Shown: positions 43,322-54,402 of the stretch, in pieces
How the letters are laid out: each line of letters opens with the position of its first letter
How positions within the stretch are numbered: the first letter of the stretch is position 1
Assembly (NCBI GenBank): GCA_932521035.1
Contig: OW051494.1
Coordinates: forward strand, 3,024,001-3,088,000
From: Oscheius dolichura
Lineage: Eukaryota; Nematoda; Chromadorea; Rhabditida; Rhabditidae
Direction of reading: 5' to 3'
DNA length: 64,000 nt
The notes under the pieces: generated by a model
What the model saw: the letters and a program-made list of their open reading frames with translations, nothing else
What the model was told of the DNA's origin: nothing
Database searches by the model: none
Program-made: the position numbers and the translations under genes

Positions 43322-43873
43322 TTACTCGTTGTCGCTCTCCTCCTCCTGGTTCACATGGAAGTAGCGGAGTTCGTAGGTGTTTCTGTTGATGGAGACGACG
43401 CGGAGCCAGTCCCGGAGGGTGTTCCTCTTCAGGTACTTCTTGGTCAGGTACTTGAGATATCTGTAATCTCGTCTAGAAGGGGACGAGGAGGGGCCGACCT
43501 CTTAGAGAAGGGGATCTCGGTAATCACGGAGACTTTGGTCTTGGCGATCTCCACCTTGACATTGCTGGCCGCCAGCTGGCCAGTCTTTCCGTTGATCTTG
43601 ATGTGCTCGTTCAGGAAGGTCTCCTGAAACCGTCGGGGCTGACTAGGTATTGAACACCCTATGCCCGTTCTATTAGAAGGAGTCAGGAGGAGGACAACAG
43701 AAATGGAAATAAGGGAAACTTACGAAGTCGTCGAGCTTCATGATTCCATCCTCCACGGGGTTCTTGCATTCGACGTTGAACTTGAGGTGGACCTTCTTCT
43801 TGCGGAGGGTCTTGCCCTTCTTGAGGGGGGCGGCGGCCTTCTTGGCGACGGGCTTCTTGGCAGCAACGACCAT
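43322..43873 (-). CDS. RPL22: 60S ribosomal protein L22 (eL22)
   Basis: A large-subunit protein of the eL22 family. It starts [20 protein letters not shown] with the basic alanine/lysine tail found in invertebrate eL22. The core follows: [60 protein letters not shown] and [20 protein letters not shown]. The end is acidic (EEESDNE) at TAA 43322-43324. Two introns split it. A CTAG acceptor 9 nt before the ATG fits trans-splicing. It diverges from the TBK1-like kinase gene across 477 bp. Confidence 0.97.
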
Positions 43874-44350
43874 TTTGATACCCTAGAATAGTTCTTTAAT
43901 TATTGGGAAAAGTTGGGGAAAGAGAGGGGATAAAGCGAGACGGAGGCCATCAGGAGAGACATTTAGGCCAAAGCGCGGCGGCGGGAGGACGCAGGGGAGG
44001 AGGACTACGGTAGCGCCGACCGTTTTCAACTCCACGAGCAGGCTCCTGACATTTTTATTTTGACGGAATTTTCGCTATTTTTGAACCGATATGACGTGAT
44101 TCTTCCAGTACCATCGATTGAAGGGGGGAAGGGCTATTCGTCAACAGGCCCCTGTCCTCCCGCCCAAGAATGGCTATCCTCCGTCCTCCTGGGCTTTTCC
44201 CCATTGATTTTTCTCCTCTCCTAGATCGCTGTTTACCAGCCCCAATTACTCACCACTTCTCTTTTCTCATCAAACCGGCTAACTTGCGGGTAGAGCCACG
44301 CCCCCAGCCTCCTCTTATCATTTCCACCTCGACTTCTAACCAGTCGTCTC
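43874..44350. promoter_or_regulatory. Divergent RPL22 / kinase promoter region
   Basis: 477 bp, GC-rich, between the divergent starts of RPL22 and the TBK1-like kinase, so both promoters must lie here. No TATA box stands out. Confidence 0.5.
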
Positions 44351-47219
44351 ATGGCCACCGCCGCTTTCAAGGATCGAATAGTTCAGATGGGGGACGAGCG
44401 GGTCAAGATCACCGGGGAGGACTACGACGTCGATCATAATAAAGACAAAATTGGGCATGGCTCATTCGGAGACGTGAGTATTTCTCTCTTTTTTTCGGGG
44501 AGGATGGACACTGTTTAGGTGAAATTAGGCCGGACGACAAATGGCCGCCAAGTTGCCGTCAAGATCACCATCTCACAGGATAAAATCAAGCCGGCTCTCA
44601 ATGAAATCGAATTTCTGATTAAATTATCCGGCGAGGAACACATTGTCAAGGTGGGCATTCCCCTTTATCCACGAGGAGGAGCCGTCCTCTTCAGCTGATC
44701 GGCTTCAAACACCACCAGGACACGACGGGCAGGTCGCCGCCCTACCTGACATTCGCCATGGAGCTGGCCGAGGGCTCTCTGGACAAGCTGATGCGCGAGG
44801 GGGCCAATATCCGCGGCCTAGAACAAAATGTACTGACGGACCTGACCATGGACTGCTGTGAGTCGGCTTATATTCATCGGGGAGGAGGGCAGGCTGAGTT
44901 GGGGGCGGCTCTCCCCGCCGGGGAGCAGGATTGTCTCGAACACTATGAAGACTTCAGGCTCGGCGATGAAGTCCCTGAGAAAGAGCAACGTGGCCCACCG
45001 GGACATCAAGCACCTGAACATCCTCGTCTTCCGTTGTAAGCAGAGGAGCAGAAAGTGAGTTGAATGCCATATAAATTACGGATAAGACTGCCTTTTAGAT
45101 CAACGTATCTATTCAAGTTCTGTGACCTGGGCAACGCGTCGAATATGACGGACGATACCGGGATGAACTCCCTCGTCGGCACACCCAATGTCCTGGTAAG
45201 GAGGATACTGTATCCTCCTCTTAATCTGCTTTATTTAGCATCCGAAACTGTCGAGGGAGTTGTGCAAAGGGGCGTTTAAAAAGTGGAAGCTCGATGAGAA
45301 ATACACGGGGGATGAGTGCGACCTGTGGTCGTTGGCCTGTACCTTGTTCTTCTCGGCCAACGGGCACTATCCCTTCCCCCACAACCAACAGAGCCACAAA
45401 GTCTATCACAATGCTGTTCAGGGCTGTCTTCCAGGTGATCCTCCCCCCGCCCTCCCCCTCATCTCGCCGTGTTTAGACTTTATCTCGGCCACCATCCTTC
45501 AGGGGACGAATCCCCTCGAGTACAAATACGCGAAGGAGATCGACGGCCCCCGTTATCCCAGGTAGTCCCCTTCCTTTTCTACAAGGCCACCCCTTGCAGA
45601 TGGTTCCGGAAGGCATTCAGCACCCTGATCCGGCATCTCCTCCACCAGCCGAGCCTCGAGTCCTACGAGAGGATAGCCAAAGGTCTGTCCTCCCCCCGCC
45701 ATCCCGCCGAGAAACCCTCGCTTTCCAGCACTCGTGGGGAGCAAGGAGTACACGTTCCTATCGCTGACCCAGCTGGATGTTGTGAAATATGCTGATATGA
45801 GCAGGGAGCCCCTCCTCAGGTGATCTCTCTCGGAACAAGGGCAACTGTTTACAGTGAGGGGCATCCGTGCCTTCGGCAGGTGCTCGAGCTGGAGCCGGAG
45901 ACGGAGTGCCATCTGCTGGGGGACGATGACGAGACCCTGCTGCTGACGAACGACCTCAGCCGGCTGAATACCAAGACCGCGTATCTCATACTTCCGAAGA
46001 AGAACAGAATCGACATCAAGCCGAAGATGTGGAAGGAGACAGCCCCGCTGGAGAGTAAGAGCCCCTGTTTATTCTGACTGATTCCTCAGGGTTCGAGAAT
46101 CTCAATCTCAAGGAAGAGTACTTCGAGGTACGGGCCGCCTTCATCGGCGAAGGCTTCACCGCTCTCCACGACGCCGACAAGATGTATACCCTCTTCGATA
46201 CGGGCAAGGCCATCCTCCAACAACATCTCAAGAAGGTTGGCATAGTTTGGAAATACAGAAAATATCAATCAATTCAGTTGAGGATCAAACTGGCCGCTGT
46301 AAAGGAGTCCGTCGCATATCCGCTGCGATTCGCAGTCTATGGAAATTGCCAATGTCAAGCGTGGCTTGTACAGAGCCAAGAAGATCAGGTTTGACCCATT
46401 TTCTATCAAAAACTTCATCTTCTTTTAGAAAATAGCTTTGGAAGGGATGAGCAAGTCGGAGTCAGCTACTAGGGAATTAACTGCTGCTTCAAGTAAAACT
46501 GATTATTTATAAAGAAATTCTCATTTTTTTAGATGAACTGGATAAATTGGTCAAAGATTTGGATATTATGTTGACATGGCTGGACGGACTTCAATTGGAT
46601 GAAAGGGAATTGCCAGGAATGGAAGGTTAATTCACGCGTGGTAATTTTGAACAGAGAATATTTAGCTGAATTGATTCGATACGCCTTCTGTGATTGCTTG
46701 AATACCGATAATTATCCCAAAGATGTTGAAAACAGTGCAGTGTACACAAGAGAACTGGTACAGCAATGCTTTGATAGGCGAAAGGCTATAGCCGATCAGT
46801 TCTGCCAGAATATCAGAGCCGATATGCTCAACGGAATGAGGTGAGATCACCCCTTGACAAAATAATATAAAGACCATTTAGACGGGTTGTCGACATAAGC
46901 AATAAATTGGAAAACCTGAAGAACACCATTCAAGACAGCGTTCTAATGATTGAATTGCCCTTCCAGGCCATGAAGGTTCATATTCTTCCTCTTAAAATTT
47001 AAAAAAATTCCATTCAGAGACGCGTTGAAGTTGCTAATAACAGTGAAAATATCACGCCAAGAGATTTGCGCCGCAGTGTTGCGTTTCATAGTGGACCCAG
47101 TCGGTGAGAAAAGCAATTTTGACCTCTGAAAACGACATTATAGAGTTCATTCATCCGCAGCTGAGATAAAGGATCTCGCTAAGAAACTTGAAGAACTCAC
47201 GAATGCAGTCAAGAAATAA
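44351..47219 (+). CDS. TBK1: TBK1/IKK-epsilon-like protein kinase
   Basis: A Ser/Thr kinase of the IKK-related branch. It starts MATAAFKDRIVQMGDERVKI. Visible motifs are the Gly-rich loop IGHGSFGDVKLG, the ATP-binding Lys in QVAVKI, the catalytic loop VAHRDIKHLNILV and CDLGNAS where most kinases have DFG. The activation segment SLVGTPNVLHPKL parallels TBK1 SLYGTEEYLHP, with the phosphosite Ser kept. DLWSLACTLFFSANGHYPFP follows. The next part (RQVLELEPETECHLL ... LILPKKNRI) fits the ubiquitin-like domain. A predicted helical dimerisation region ends at TAA 47217-47219. C. elegans is known to have a related gene (ikke-1). The 3' third is much more AT-rich than the kinase domain. Confidence 0.87.
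45199..45219 (+). repeat. Hairpin at a kinase intron 5' splice site
   Basis: AGGAGGATA and TATCCTCCT, separated by three bases, form a 9-bp inverted repeat that starts two bases inside the GTAAGG donor of a short intron (45196-45238). The stem would partly bury the splice site. Confidence 0.7.
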
Positions 47220-47433
47220 TTACAAAATGTAAATACTGTACAAAAAGTGTAGAAAGAAATCTCCTCTTCTTCAAGGGTTGTATCTAGTCCGGTTACCTAC
47301 ATGTGCCTTCCTGATCCTCATCGAAAAATAAATATGAATAAATTCATTACGCTAGCCTAAAAAATTCAACAAAACATCAACAATAGAAAACAACTAGGGA
47401 AGGATCGAAGATGTAAAAAAGGCAGACCTTCCA

Positions 47434-47774
47434 TTACTGATTTATTTTTTGAAGTGTTGCTTCATCTGATTGAGACATACTTGTTAGCCGTTTCCCAAGT
47501 TTTTCGTGCACATCAAGGTATTTTGCTACGCAACGATCCAAACAGACTGCTTCTCCCTGAAGCACATAAATGAGATTGTTCAATTTCAAAAGACGATACC
47601 TTCGTTAATTCTGATTCTCGGAAAGTTTTAGAAATACATTTTTCTTGACAGGCACCGGTCATACGTCTATACATATCCGACATCATTTCCACCTATAAGT
47701 TAAAATATTCCATGTTCAGAAAGCATGCGTACCTCTAATTCGGCAACCACTTCTAATTGCTGTTGAGTAGCCAT
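47434..47774 (-). CDS. TIMM10: TIMM10 small Tim chaperone
   Basis: TIMM10 works with TIMM9 as a hexameric chaperone in the mitochondrial intermembrane space, guiding carrier proteins to the inner membrane. The protein reads [20 protein letters not shown], then [20 protein letters not shown] and [20 protein letters not shown]. It carries the twin CX3C motif (CQEKC and CLDRC) at the family's spacing. It ends at TAA 47434, about 86 residues, the normal size. It is converged upon by the TBK1-like kinase and lies 197 bp downstream of TM2D1 on the same strand. Confidence 0.95.
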
Positions 47775-47970
47775 GATGTACCTAAAGCTTTGCTTAAATT
47801 TCCAATAAAAAAAAGATATATATGTAATTGAAATACTGAATTGAAATACTATTACATACAGAAACAGAACAAGTTTTTATAAAAAGATTTATAACAATTT
47901 AAACGTGGTAAAAATGCAACAACATGGGTTATAATACACGTGGGGAATCCTATAAACGTTATAAGTAAAA

Positions 47971-48755
47971 TTATATACAATCTATACATTCGTAAACAGA
48001 AAAATTGTTTATAATAGGTTTAAAATGAAGAGCACTTACCCGAGGACCATAATATGGCATAACATACCCAGTACCGTCGGCGGGAAGAAGGATTTGCAGC
48101 GAAATAAGGACGATGTCGACCAGCCAGAGAATGAAAATTCCACCAAAAGTAAACATCTTGAAGAGACCTAAATGTATCATTTCTTAAACGGGATTAGCTC
48201 CAAAAAACTTACCTACAGCGTAATATCCCAAGTACAAACGATCAATACCTAAAAATCCAAGAAAAATGGACAACATGAGGGCTGTTGAAAAACTCGCATG
48301 CACATTATAATTGCAGGAGTCAGCTATCTAAATATAAATCATTATTCATTTTAAAATAAAACTTACCCGGCGTTCGAAGAGTTGTGTCTCATTGAGGAGA
48401 CCATCACAGATAATTCCGGGAATAACAGTGCATGATACTAGAAATATTATTTCTAAAAACTAAATTACAAGCAAACAAACCTATAATAGAGTTGTCCGGC
48501 TGGCAACTTGTTGGCTGCTGTGTTTCAGGATCAATAATGGGATGATTGCATAAGTATCTAAAGAATAATATAAATTGTTGGCAATTCAAACTCACTGAAA
48601 CCTTGACAGCTCATTACAGCTCATAAATTGCTGCTTAGTTACCTTACTGGAACAGCTGATTCCTGTAAAGGTTTTGATTTACACACAATTCATAAGATAT
48701 AAATCTAACCTTTAAACAGAAGAGTAAGCAAACAAACGGTTAAATATAACGGCAT
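47971..48755 (-). CDS. TM2D1: TM2 domain-containing protein 1
   Basis: TM2D proteins are conserved two-pass membrane proteins linked in flies to Notch signalling. The start MPLYLTVCLLTLLFKGISC (ATG 48755) is a signal peptide. A cysteine-rich lumenal part follows: CNELSRFQ joined to YLCNHPIIDPETQQPTSC, then VSCTVIPGIICDGLLNETQL. The TM2 domain reads FLGIDRLYLGYYAVGLFKMF with the DRF-like DRLYLGY motif. Next is IFILWLVDIVLISLQILLPA, then DGTGYVMPYYGPRV, which is specific to TM2D1 rather than TM2D2/3. The stop is TAA 47971. The gene is AT-rich and lies in a tight minus-strand cluster with TIMM10. Confidence 0.9.
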
Positions 48756-49441
48756 TGCTTCTGTCCATTATAGCATAATTGACGGCAAATGACGAAACAA
48801 TATACTTGATAGCTGAATATATCAGAAAAGAACAATAAGCTTATCTGAGCTTTCCTGATGATCTGCTGAGTGTCAATAGGGCGCCGTTCCATCCGTCTCA
48901 ACATGTAGGTTATTCGTATATAATAGCCTGAACAGAGTAGAAACAAATAAAACAAAGGTCTGAAAATAATAACACGGAAGAAAGTTCAAGTTCTCTAACC
49001 GCATGAAACAAAAATAAAATCCTTATATTGTCTTGAAGAAAGAGAATAGAAAAAAACATTGCAGAGAACCCTGGAAATATCAAAAGGAAGAAAATTACTA
49101 ACCAAATAGAAGAAAATTTAAAATCAAACAATGCCAAGCAATTGAAGGAAAAATGCCAAGAAATCTGAAAATAATGACACGGAAGACAGTTCAAAAGCTC
49201 TAACCGCATATAAAAATAGATCGGTATTCTCCAAAAGGTAGCAATCATCATCGGAACATGTTGACAAAGATATATAACCAAAAAAATGCTAAAACGGAAG
49301 AATGTTCAAACTAACTAACCGTAAAAAAGCAATATCCTTCTTCGTCCTGTATAATGAATAAAATAACAAGTGCATAGAGCGAAGTGTCTAAAATAAGCAG
49401 ATACAGTAAATAGCCAGCAGATAAAAAGAGGAACACTGCAA
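48740..49441 (-). CDS. Multi-pass membrane protein, possibly TMEM138-like
   Basis: Several short hydrophobic exons separated by tiny introns. Readable pieces are YALVILFIIQD, KKDIAFLRIFLVIYLCQH, ATFWRIPIYFYMR, FLGIFPSIAWHCLILNF and SGYYIRITYMLRRMERRPID. The order and pattern recall the ciliary transition-zone protein TMEM138 (LFIIQDIA, a Ser-Ile-x-x-His helix, a late basic stretch). The similarity is weak and made from memory of the family. The exon phases do not chain perfectly. Near 49,340 a roughly 10-nt segment shifts the frame, and the last intron admits two frames, one stopping at 48873 and the other at 48740, which would overlap the TM2D1 start. The gene may be damaged or mis-spliced in my reading. 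Three or four of its introns resemble each other. Confidence 0.35.
48960..48999 (-). repeat. Related intron copy C
   Basis: A 40-nt GT-AG intron. On the + strand it is identical to the copy at 49165-49204 at 35 of 40 positions. Confidence 0.8.
49071..49102 (-). repeat. Possibly related intron D
   Basis: A 32-nt intron in the same gene that also begins GTTAG and contains TTCTTCC, but is otherwise diverged from the other three; relation uncertain. Confidence 0.4.
49165..49204 (-). repeat. Related intron copy B
   Basis: A 40-nt GT-AG intron beginning GTTAGAG and ending TATTTTCAG on the minus strand, nearly the same as the intron at 48960-48999. The match continues a few bases into the upstream exon (ATGCG). 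Confidence 0.8.
49289..49319 (-). repeat. Related intron copy A
   Basis: A 31-nt GT-AG intron beginning GTTAG and containing TTGAACATTCTTCCGT, the same core as copies B and C but missing their 3' part. It also follows a CG dinucleotide. Confidence 0.7.
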
Positions 49442-49752
49442 TGAATAACTCTTTTTTTTTTCTAACAGTAAATACAAATTCGACGGTTTGGCGAATTGGT
49501 TTATTGCTTCGTTATATAATAAAATTCATTTTTCCATATTTTCCGATCACATCCAGTTCCACTTTGCCATTTGTGCTTCTGATTGTATGTGGAATGATTG
49601 CAACACTAGTTCACTTACACGACGTGAAAAATATCAAATAACACATTTATCAGTAAAAATGGAGATGAGCTTATACCAGTATGGAAAAATTATCACGAAA
49701 GTATAAATCGGCTGTTTTTATTCATCTTTATTCACTTCAATTGTTATCTCAG
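49442..49752. other. Spacer downstream of TMBIM gene
   Basis: About 310 AT-rich bases between minus-strand genes. A plus-strand open frame (49,441-49,641, two hydrophobic stretches) is present but has no family and probably reflects low-complexity T-rich sequence. Confidence 0.45.
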
Positions 49753-50663
49753 TCAATTATCGCCTCCGCCTATTCCCAGCATGCAGAGGAAGAGGTAGAC
49801 GATGTCCAAGAATAGTACCAGCGCTCCCAGAACGACCTCATCCGGCTGCACGCGGACGCCTCTCTGTCTTCCTTGGATGATAGACTAGAAATTTGTAGAA
49901 ATGGCTAAATCTACAAGCAATAGGCTACCCTTGCATCGAAGGCCAGGAATCCCATAAACAATATACAGCCAAAAGCGCAGAGGATAACGGGCAGTATATT
50001 TTTGGGAGGGTAGTAGTGCGTTATGACCACGGTTGCCGCGGCATACAGGATACAGGCGAGGAATAAAGCAAAAAGGATGAAGAGCCATCTAAAAAGTATA
50101 TTTTTATAATTGTTGAGGAGAAGTAAACCCACGTGTCAACTCTGAACATATAGGCGAAGATGATAATTCCCAAGCAACAGAGGGTAGATACTAGGAAGAC
50201 GAGCACGACATAGGTTGGATCAGCACGGGCACAGTTGGTCATTACGACAACTCCCATTGAAACAGTCTAATACACATAATATTTGACAGAGATGAGCAAA
50301 CCAGTATCATGAGTAGGATAAAGTTACAGGGAAAGGAACGACGAGCTCCGGCAAAGCATATGAGGACAAAGTAGACGATGAGGAAGGGGATCCAAGCAAT
50401 TAGACTGATCCACCACTTCTCGTACAAATAGTCTCTAACCACCTGGCTGAATATTGTAACCGATCCCATGCTGGACACGATAAGAAGCATAACCGTCAGC
50501 AGGGCGAAGACGCGCCGGATGAAGGCGCGACGGACAGCAGCCTCATCCCAGGTGAGGATCACCAAGACCCCCTCATGGGAACCGCTGCCACGGTCAGAAG
50601 TGTTGTCTTTGTCTAGAAGTGGGAAGATAGACAGCCGGTTATTTATTAGAACCAACCACTCAT
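49753..50663 (-). CDS. TMBIM / Lifeguard (Bax inhibitor-1 family) protein
   Basis: A seven-helix membrane protein of the TMBIM family, which leaks Ca2+ from internal stores and dampens cell death. The start MSD (ATG 50663) splices to KDNTSDRGSGSHEGVLVILT, then AAVRRAFIRRVFALLTVMLL, the family's RxxFIRKVY-like motif. Further helices include FILLMIL, TVSMGVVVMTNC and FVLVST-type segments. The end has DEVVLGALVLFLDIVYLFLC followed by MLGIGGGDN and TGA 49753. The GALxLxLDIxxLFL motif is diagnostic of Lifeguard-type members. The N-terminus is short, without the long proline-rich tail of GRINA. It belongs to a run of minus-strand genes. Confidence 0.92.
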
Positions 50664-50973
50664 GAGGGGAGCCGGTGGACAAATGGATTAGAATGGCTAC
50701 TTTTGGGATATCCTGTCAGCCGCCGGCGACCTGTCCAGTGGCCACGGCCTTTCCTGAGTTTTTAGGGGCTTCCCGAGGAGCCTAGAGCCTCTTTTTCACA
50801 ATAAAAATAGTTAGGATAAGATTATAATTGGAGGAGGCCCCGGTGGATATGAATGCCCCTTCCCCGTGGCCATCGGTCGACGCGGTATCCTCGACGGAAT
50901 AGAAAGTCTTGAAGGTTTAATTGGCCCGTAATGAATTTCAAATAGACAGAGATGTATCACACAAGGAAGAGGA
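50664..50973. other. GPCR-TMBIM spacer
   Basis: About 310 bp between two minus-strand genes, holding the GPCR 3' UTR and the TMBIM upstream region; no gene seen. Confidence 0.5.
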
Positions 50974-53900
50974 TCACGTGAGTGGCTGTACCAGGGGCGC
51001 CTTCGTCTCCTGTAGACTCGTCCTGGCCTTGTACTCCTTGCGCATGTCTCGCTCGTCGGCCACTCCTCTCCACCACTTGGCTATACATTCCAGTACTGAC
51101 CGATTAGTGTAGCAGATGATGAACGAGACGGCACAGCCCTGAAATTACTCTCTCTTGTTATTCTCCTTTGCAATCAAAACCTGTAGTCCATCGAGTACTA
51201 GGTTGACAATTTGGTGTGTCGTGCTGGGTATACGGTAGATGGTGAAGAGGAAGTGCAGCCCGAAGACGGGGATCAGCATCAGCGCGGCCCGCACCGCCTT
51301 CCTATAACTCTTCCTTCTATCTTGTCACCACGTGATTTGTCCCTTTTTTTTCTAAATTTAGACCCCGACTTCCTCCCCATGGCTGACGTGTGGGCCCCAA
51401 GAAATCCGACACCCCGGGGCACATGTCCCCCCCTCCTCACCTGTATTGCATTCTATCCAGATGGGGGTCGCAGCGGAGCTTCTTCAACAGGATGAACATT
51501 ATGAAGGTGACGAGGAGACAGTTCACACACAGGGCCACCAGGCACGGCGCGTAGTAGACCCACTCGATGAGGGAGAACACCGACGGCGAAACCCAGCAGC
51601 CCTCGTTGTCGAACAGCTGCCTCAAGACGCCGTAGATGGCCGCCAAGAGGGCTGGAATGCCTAAATATGGACTATTTCACCGCTTGGAGGATGGAGGACA
51701 GACCCCAGCAGAGGATCTTATAGGGCGTGAGGCTCTCGCCCTGGTGGTTAGCCGTGTGGAGCAGACGGAAGAGGTAGACTCCCTCGGCCAACATCCAGGA
51801 GAACGTCGAGAGACGGAGGAACCGCAGCTGAACCGTAAACAAGAGCCGGCAGACGACCTGAACCTTATTGCTTTCGAGGGCAAAAAGGGCAGACGCACAT
51901 TGTTTGTGAAATAGAGGATGTCTCCGGGGGCGCCGTCGACGATAAAGAAGAAGCAATTGAAGAGGTAGAAGAGGCCGGAGAGGAGGAACGACGTCAACAG
52001 ATGGCGGTGGACGATAAACATCGGGTTGTTGCGGAGGGGGCTGAAGACTATCTGATGAGGGAGAACGCGGGGGAGGAGGGCATACCGGAAGACGAGGAGG
52101 AGGCAGATGGCCGGGATGAGACACAACACCGAGACGGAGAAGGCCACAATGCCAGCGAACAGCTTTACCTGGGCTCCCTGGAACACAGATGTCTCTCTGG
52201 GTGGCCAGGTACAGGCAGCGCCTCCTTTCAGGGAGGATGGCCCCTCCTGCAACCGCCGGGGAAGGTCATAGACACTTTTTCGTCCGCCCGTCTTCTATCA
52301 GATTCCGACGCCATTTTAACCGGCCAAAATGGAATTTAAAAAAGGCCATGATGTGATTTCCCCGTTGTTTTTCTTTTATGTGGAGGACGGGAGTCAAGGG
52401 AGTCATGAAATCCATCCCATTGGCTCCGCTCTTTTTTCTCTCTCCCAGCTCAGGGGAAGACGGATGAAGAGAGAGGAACGAACCTCTTGGACGGCCATAC
52501 ATCCTGTGTAATCAGTCCATTCCACTCCCGTATGGGCTGAAATCCCCCATCCATGAGGCTCGCACATCTTGATGGCTGCTGAAAATGGAGGGGATGGAAG
52601 GTCTTCCAGAGGCAGACACACAACACCCAGTTAAAAGCGGGGAAAAGGTTACCTACAGACTCCCCCAGGAGGTGGGGAGGTACCGGAGTCGAGGTCAGGT
52701 TAGTTCCTGAAAATGTTAGGGGGTTAATTCACACGCCATGCCGGAGAATATAGACTTACCCTGGTCCGGATTGCTTCGAGAGAATTCGCCATAGATGTAG
52801 CTGGGACAGGCGGCCGTCACCGCGCCCTCCTTGGCCGACTCGAAGCACTGCCAGCCATCCCAGGTGGAGGGGCAGGCTAGAAAGAGGTTAGAAGGGGGAG
52901 ACGACAACTTACCGGTAAATTCGGGATCTTCTTTGGCCAGGACATTGTGACAACAGGAACGGGCCGCCTGACAGCACTGCCGGGTCAGCTGGTAGAAGGG
53001 CTCGGGAAGCGCCGGGTTGAGGGAGAGGCGCGAGAGATCCGTCACCGAAGACCTGGAATGAAGTCAGTCCCTCTAAAAGGAGAAAGGGGACGAGGTGATG
53101 TCAGGGCGCCTTGTTTCCCTCCGGCTAATGATCAGAGGACAATGCCCGCGGGCGTCTGAACAGTCTCCTAGGAGAGGTTGTCTTTTGTTCTTCTGGGAGA
53201 GGGGCATGTGACGGGGAGACGATGCCGAGACGACAAACAGTACCTCCTCCCCCTGGATTTCCCAAGGACGTCATCCCCTTTAATGGAGCGTGTTCGTGTG
53301 AATCTTGTCCCCCGGAGGCAGTCTTTCCGTGAGACTTAGACCTCGTCCCATAATGAGGGACAAGGAGACGCGTTCACTTGGCCCCCGACAGGCGTCAGTC
53401 TCTCGCTCTCTCTCAGCTGACAGCTGGCTTATGATATCCGTCATAAGGACTCCTCCCGGAACATCTACCTTCCTCTTCGTCGCCTACCACAGGAGGGGGG
53501 ACTGCTCAATCTGGGAGTGGTTGATGGGCACGCGAGGGAGATGACAACAGGGCTCCGAATTATTCATCTGCGTGTCTTGCCCCCTGGCCGTCGCTCTGCC
53601 CAGGAATAGATTTACGGCAGGGGGGCAAAGGGAACTTCCCATTGAAATAAATCTCATTATTTCCGGAAAATTAACTCCCCGGCCCGTCTCCCTTTTGCAA
53701 GGATTGCAGAAGATGGGGGATGGTTTTCCTCCTCCTCCTCCTCCTCGTCTCGACCGATTTTATAATTGTCTCTAATCAGGGGGGATCCTTCTTGTCATCC
53801 TCCGGCCAAAAGTTCACCCCGTCTTCTAATTCGGCCCGGGACGAGGAGGAGACGGCTTCAATTAATCCAGGGATTGTGTCCTTTTTACGGGGCGGGAACA

Positions 53901-54402
53901 AATTGTCTCATACCAGGCCCACGACTTTTAATCCGGTGAATTACCCTCCGCCCAGGGGGACCTGCTAATACCGAGAGGCAAGGGCTTCCGCTGTTCGACG
54001 AGCGCCTCACTTTCGACTCATGTGAAACATAAGCTTGGGAGCAAGCGAAACTCGAAACCGACCCCGGGCCAACGGGACGAAAGTAGATTTTCCAAAAAAG
54101 AGGCCGAGAACGAGATTGACAGAAAGGACTCACTTATTCCGGACAAATTCGGGAATATTGTAGACCATCGCCGGGTTGTCGCAGCTACAGTCGTCCCGCT
54201 CCGCATCGGTGCATATCAACACTCCATTCCGGCATCTGAGAGGAGGATACGAGGAGGAGGAGGGGGAGACGGACCTCATAGTCTTATAGATCTGGGAGTA
54301 AGGGGGGATGACCATGTAGATGAAGTAGAAACAACTGGCGCAGGCGAGGGCATCGAAATCCGGGGGCAGAAGGGTACCGGCTCCTGAGAGGCGACATGAC
54401 AT
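50974..54402 (-). CDS. Class B (secretin-family) neuropeptide GPCR
   Basis: A peptide-hormone receptor with a cysteine-rich ectodomain and seven helices. The first exon starts MSCRLSGAGTLLPPDFDALA and contains a hydrophobic leader. The ectodomain includes CRNGVLICTDAERDDCSCDN, FYQLTRQCCQAARSCCHN and the hormone-receptor domain CPSTWDGWQCFE ... ACPSYIYGEF ... KMCEPHGWGI ... WTDYTGC. Helix motifs include HRHLLTSFLLSGLFYLFNC, FSWMLAEGVYLFRLLH, LFDNEGCW in extracellular loop 2 and QYRKAVRAALMLIPVFGLHF. Helix 7 reads SFIICYTNRSVLECIAKWW, ending at TGA 50974. The pattern suggests a PDF, calcitonin or CRF-type receptor but I cannot choose. A 1.06-kb intron separates the second and third coding exons. 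The extra upstream Cys-rich exon is unusual for short class B ectodomains. Confidence 0.88.
53728..53747 (+). repeat. CTC trinucleotide repeat in GPCR intron
   Basis: A short run of CTC units in the 1.06-kb intron, one of several GGA/TCC tracts concentrated in the GC-rich blocks. Confidence 0.8.

Noticed and set aside
49441..49641. 66-codon hydrophobic plus-strand frame
   Set aside because: T-rich sequence readily gives hydrophobic frames; there is no partner exon or family match.
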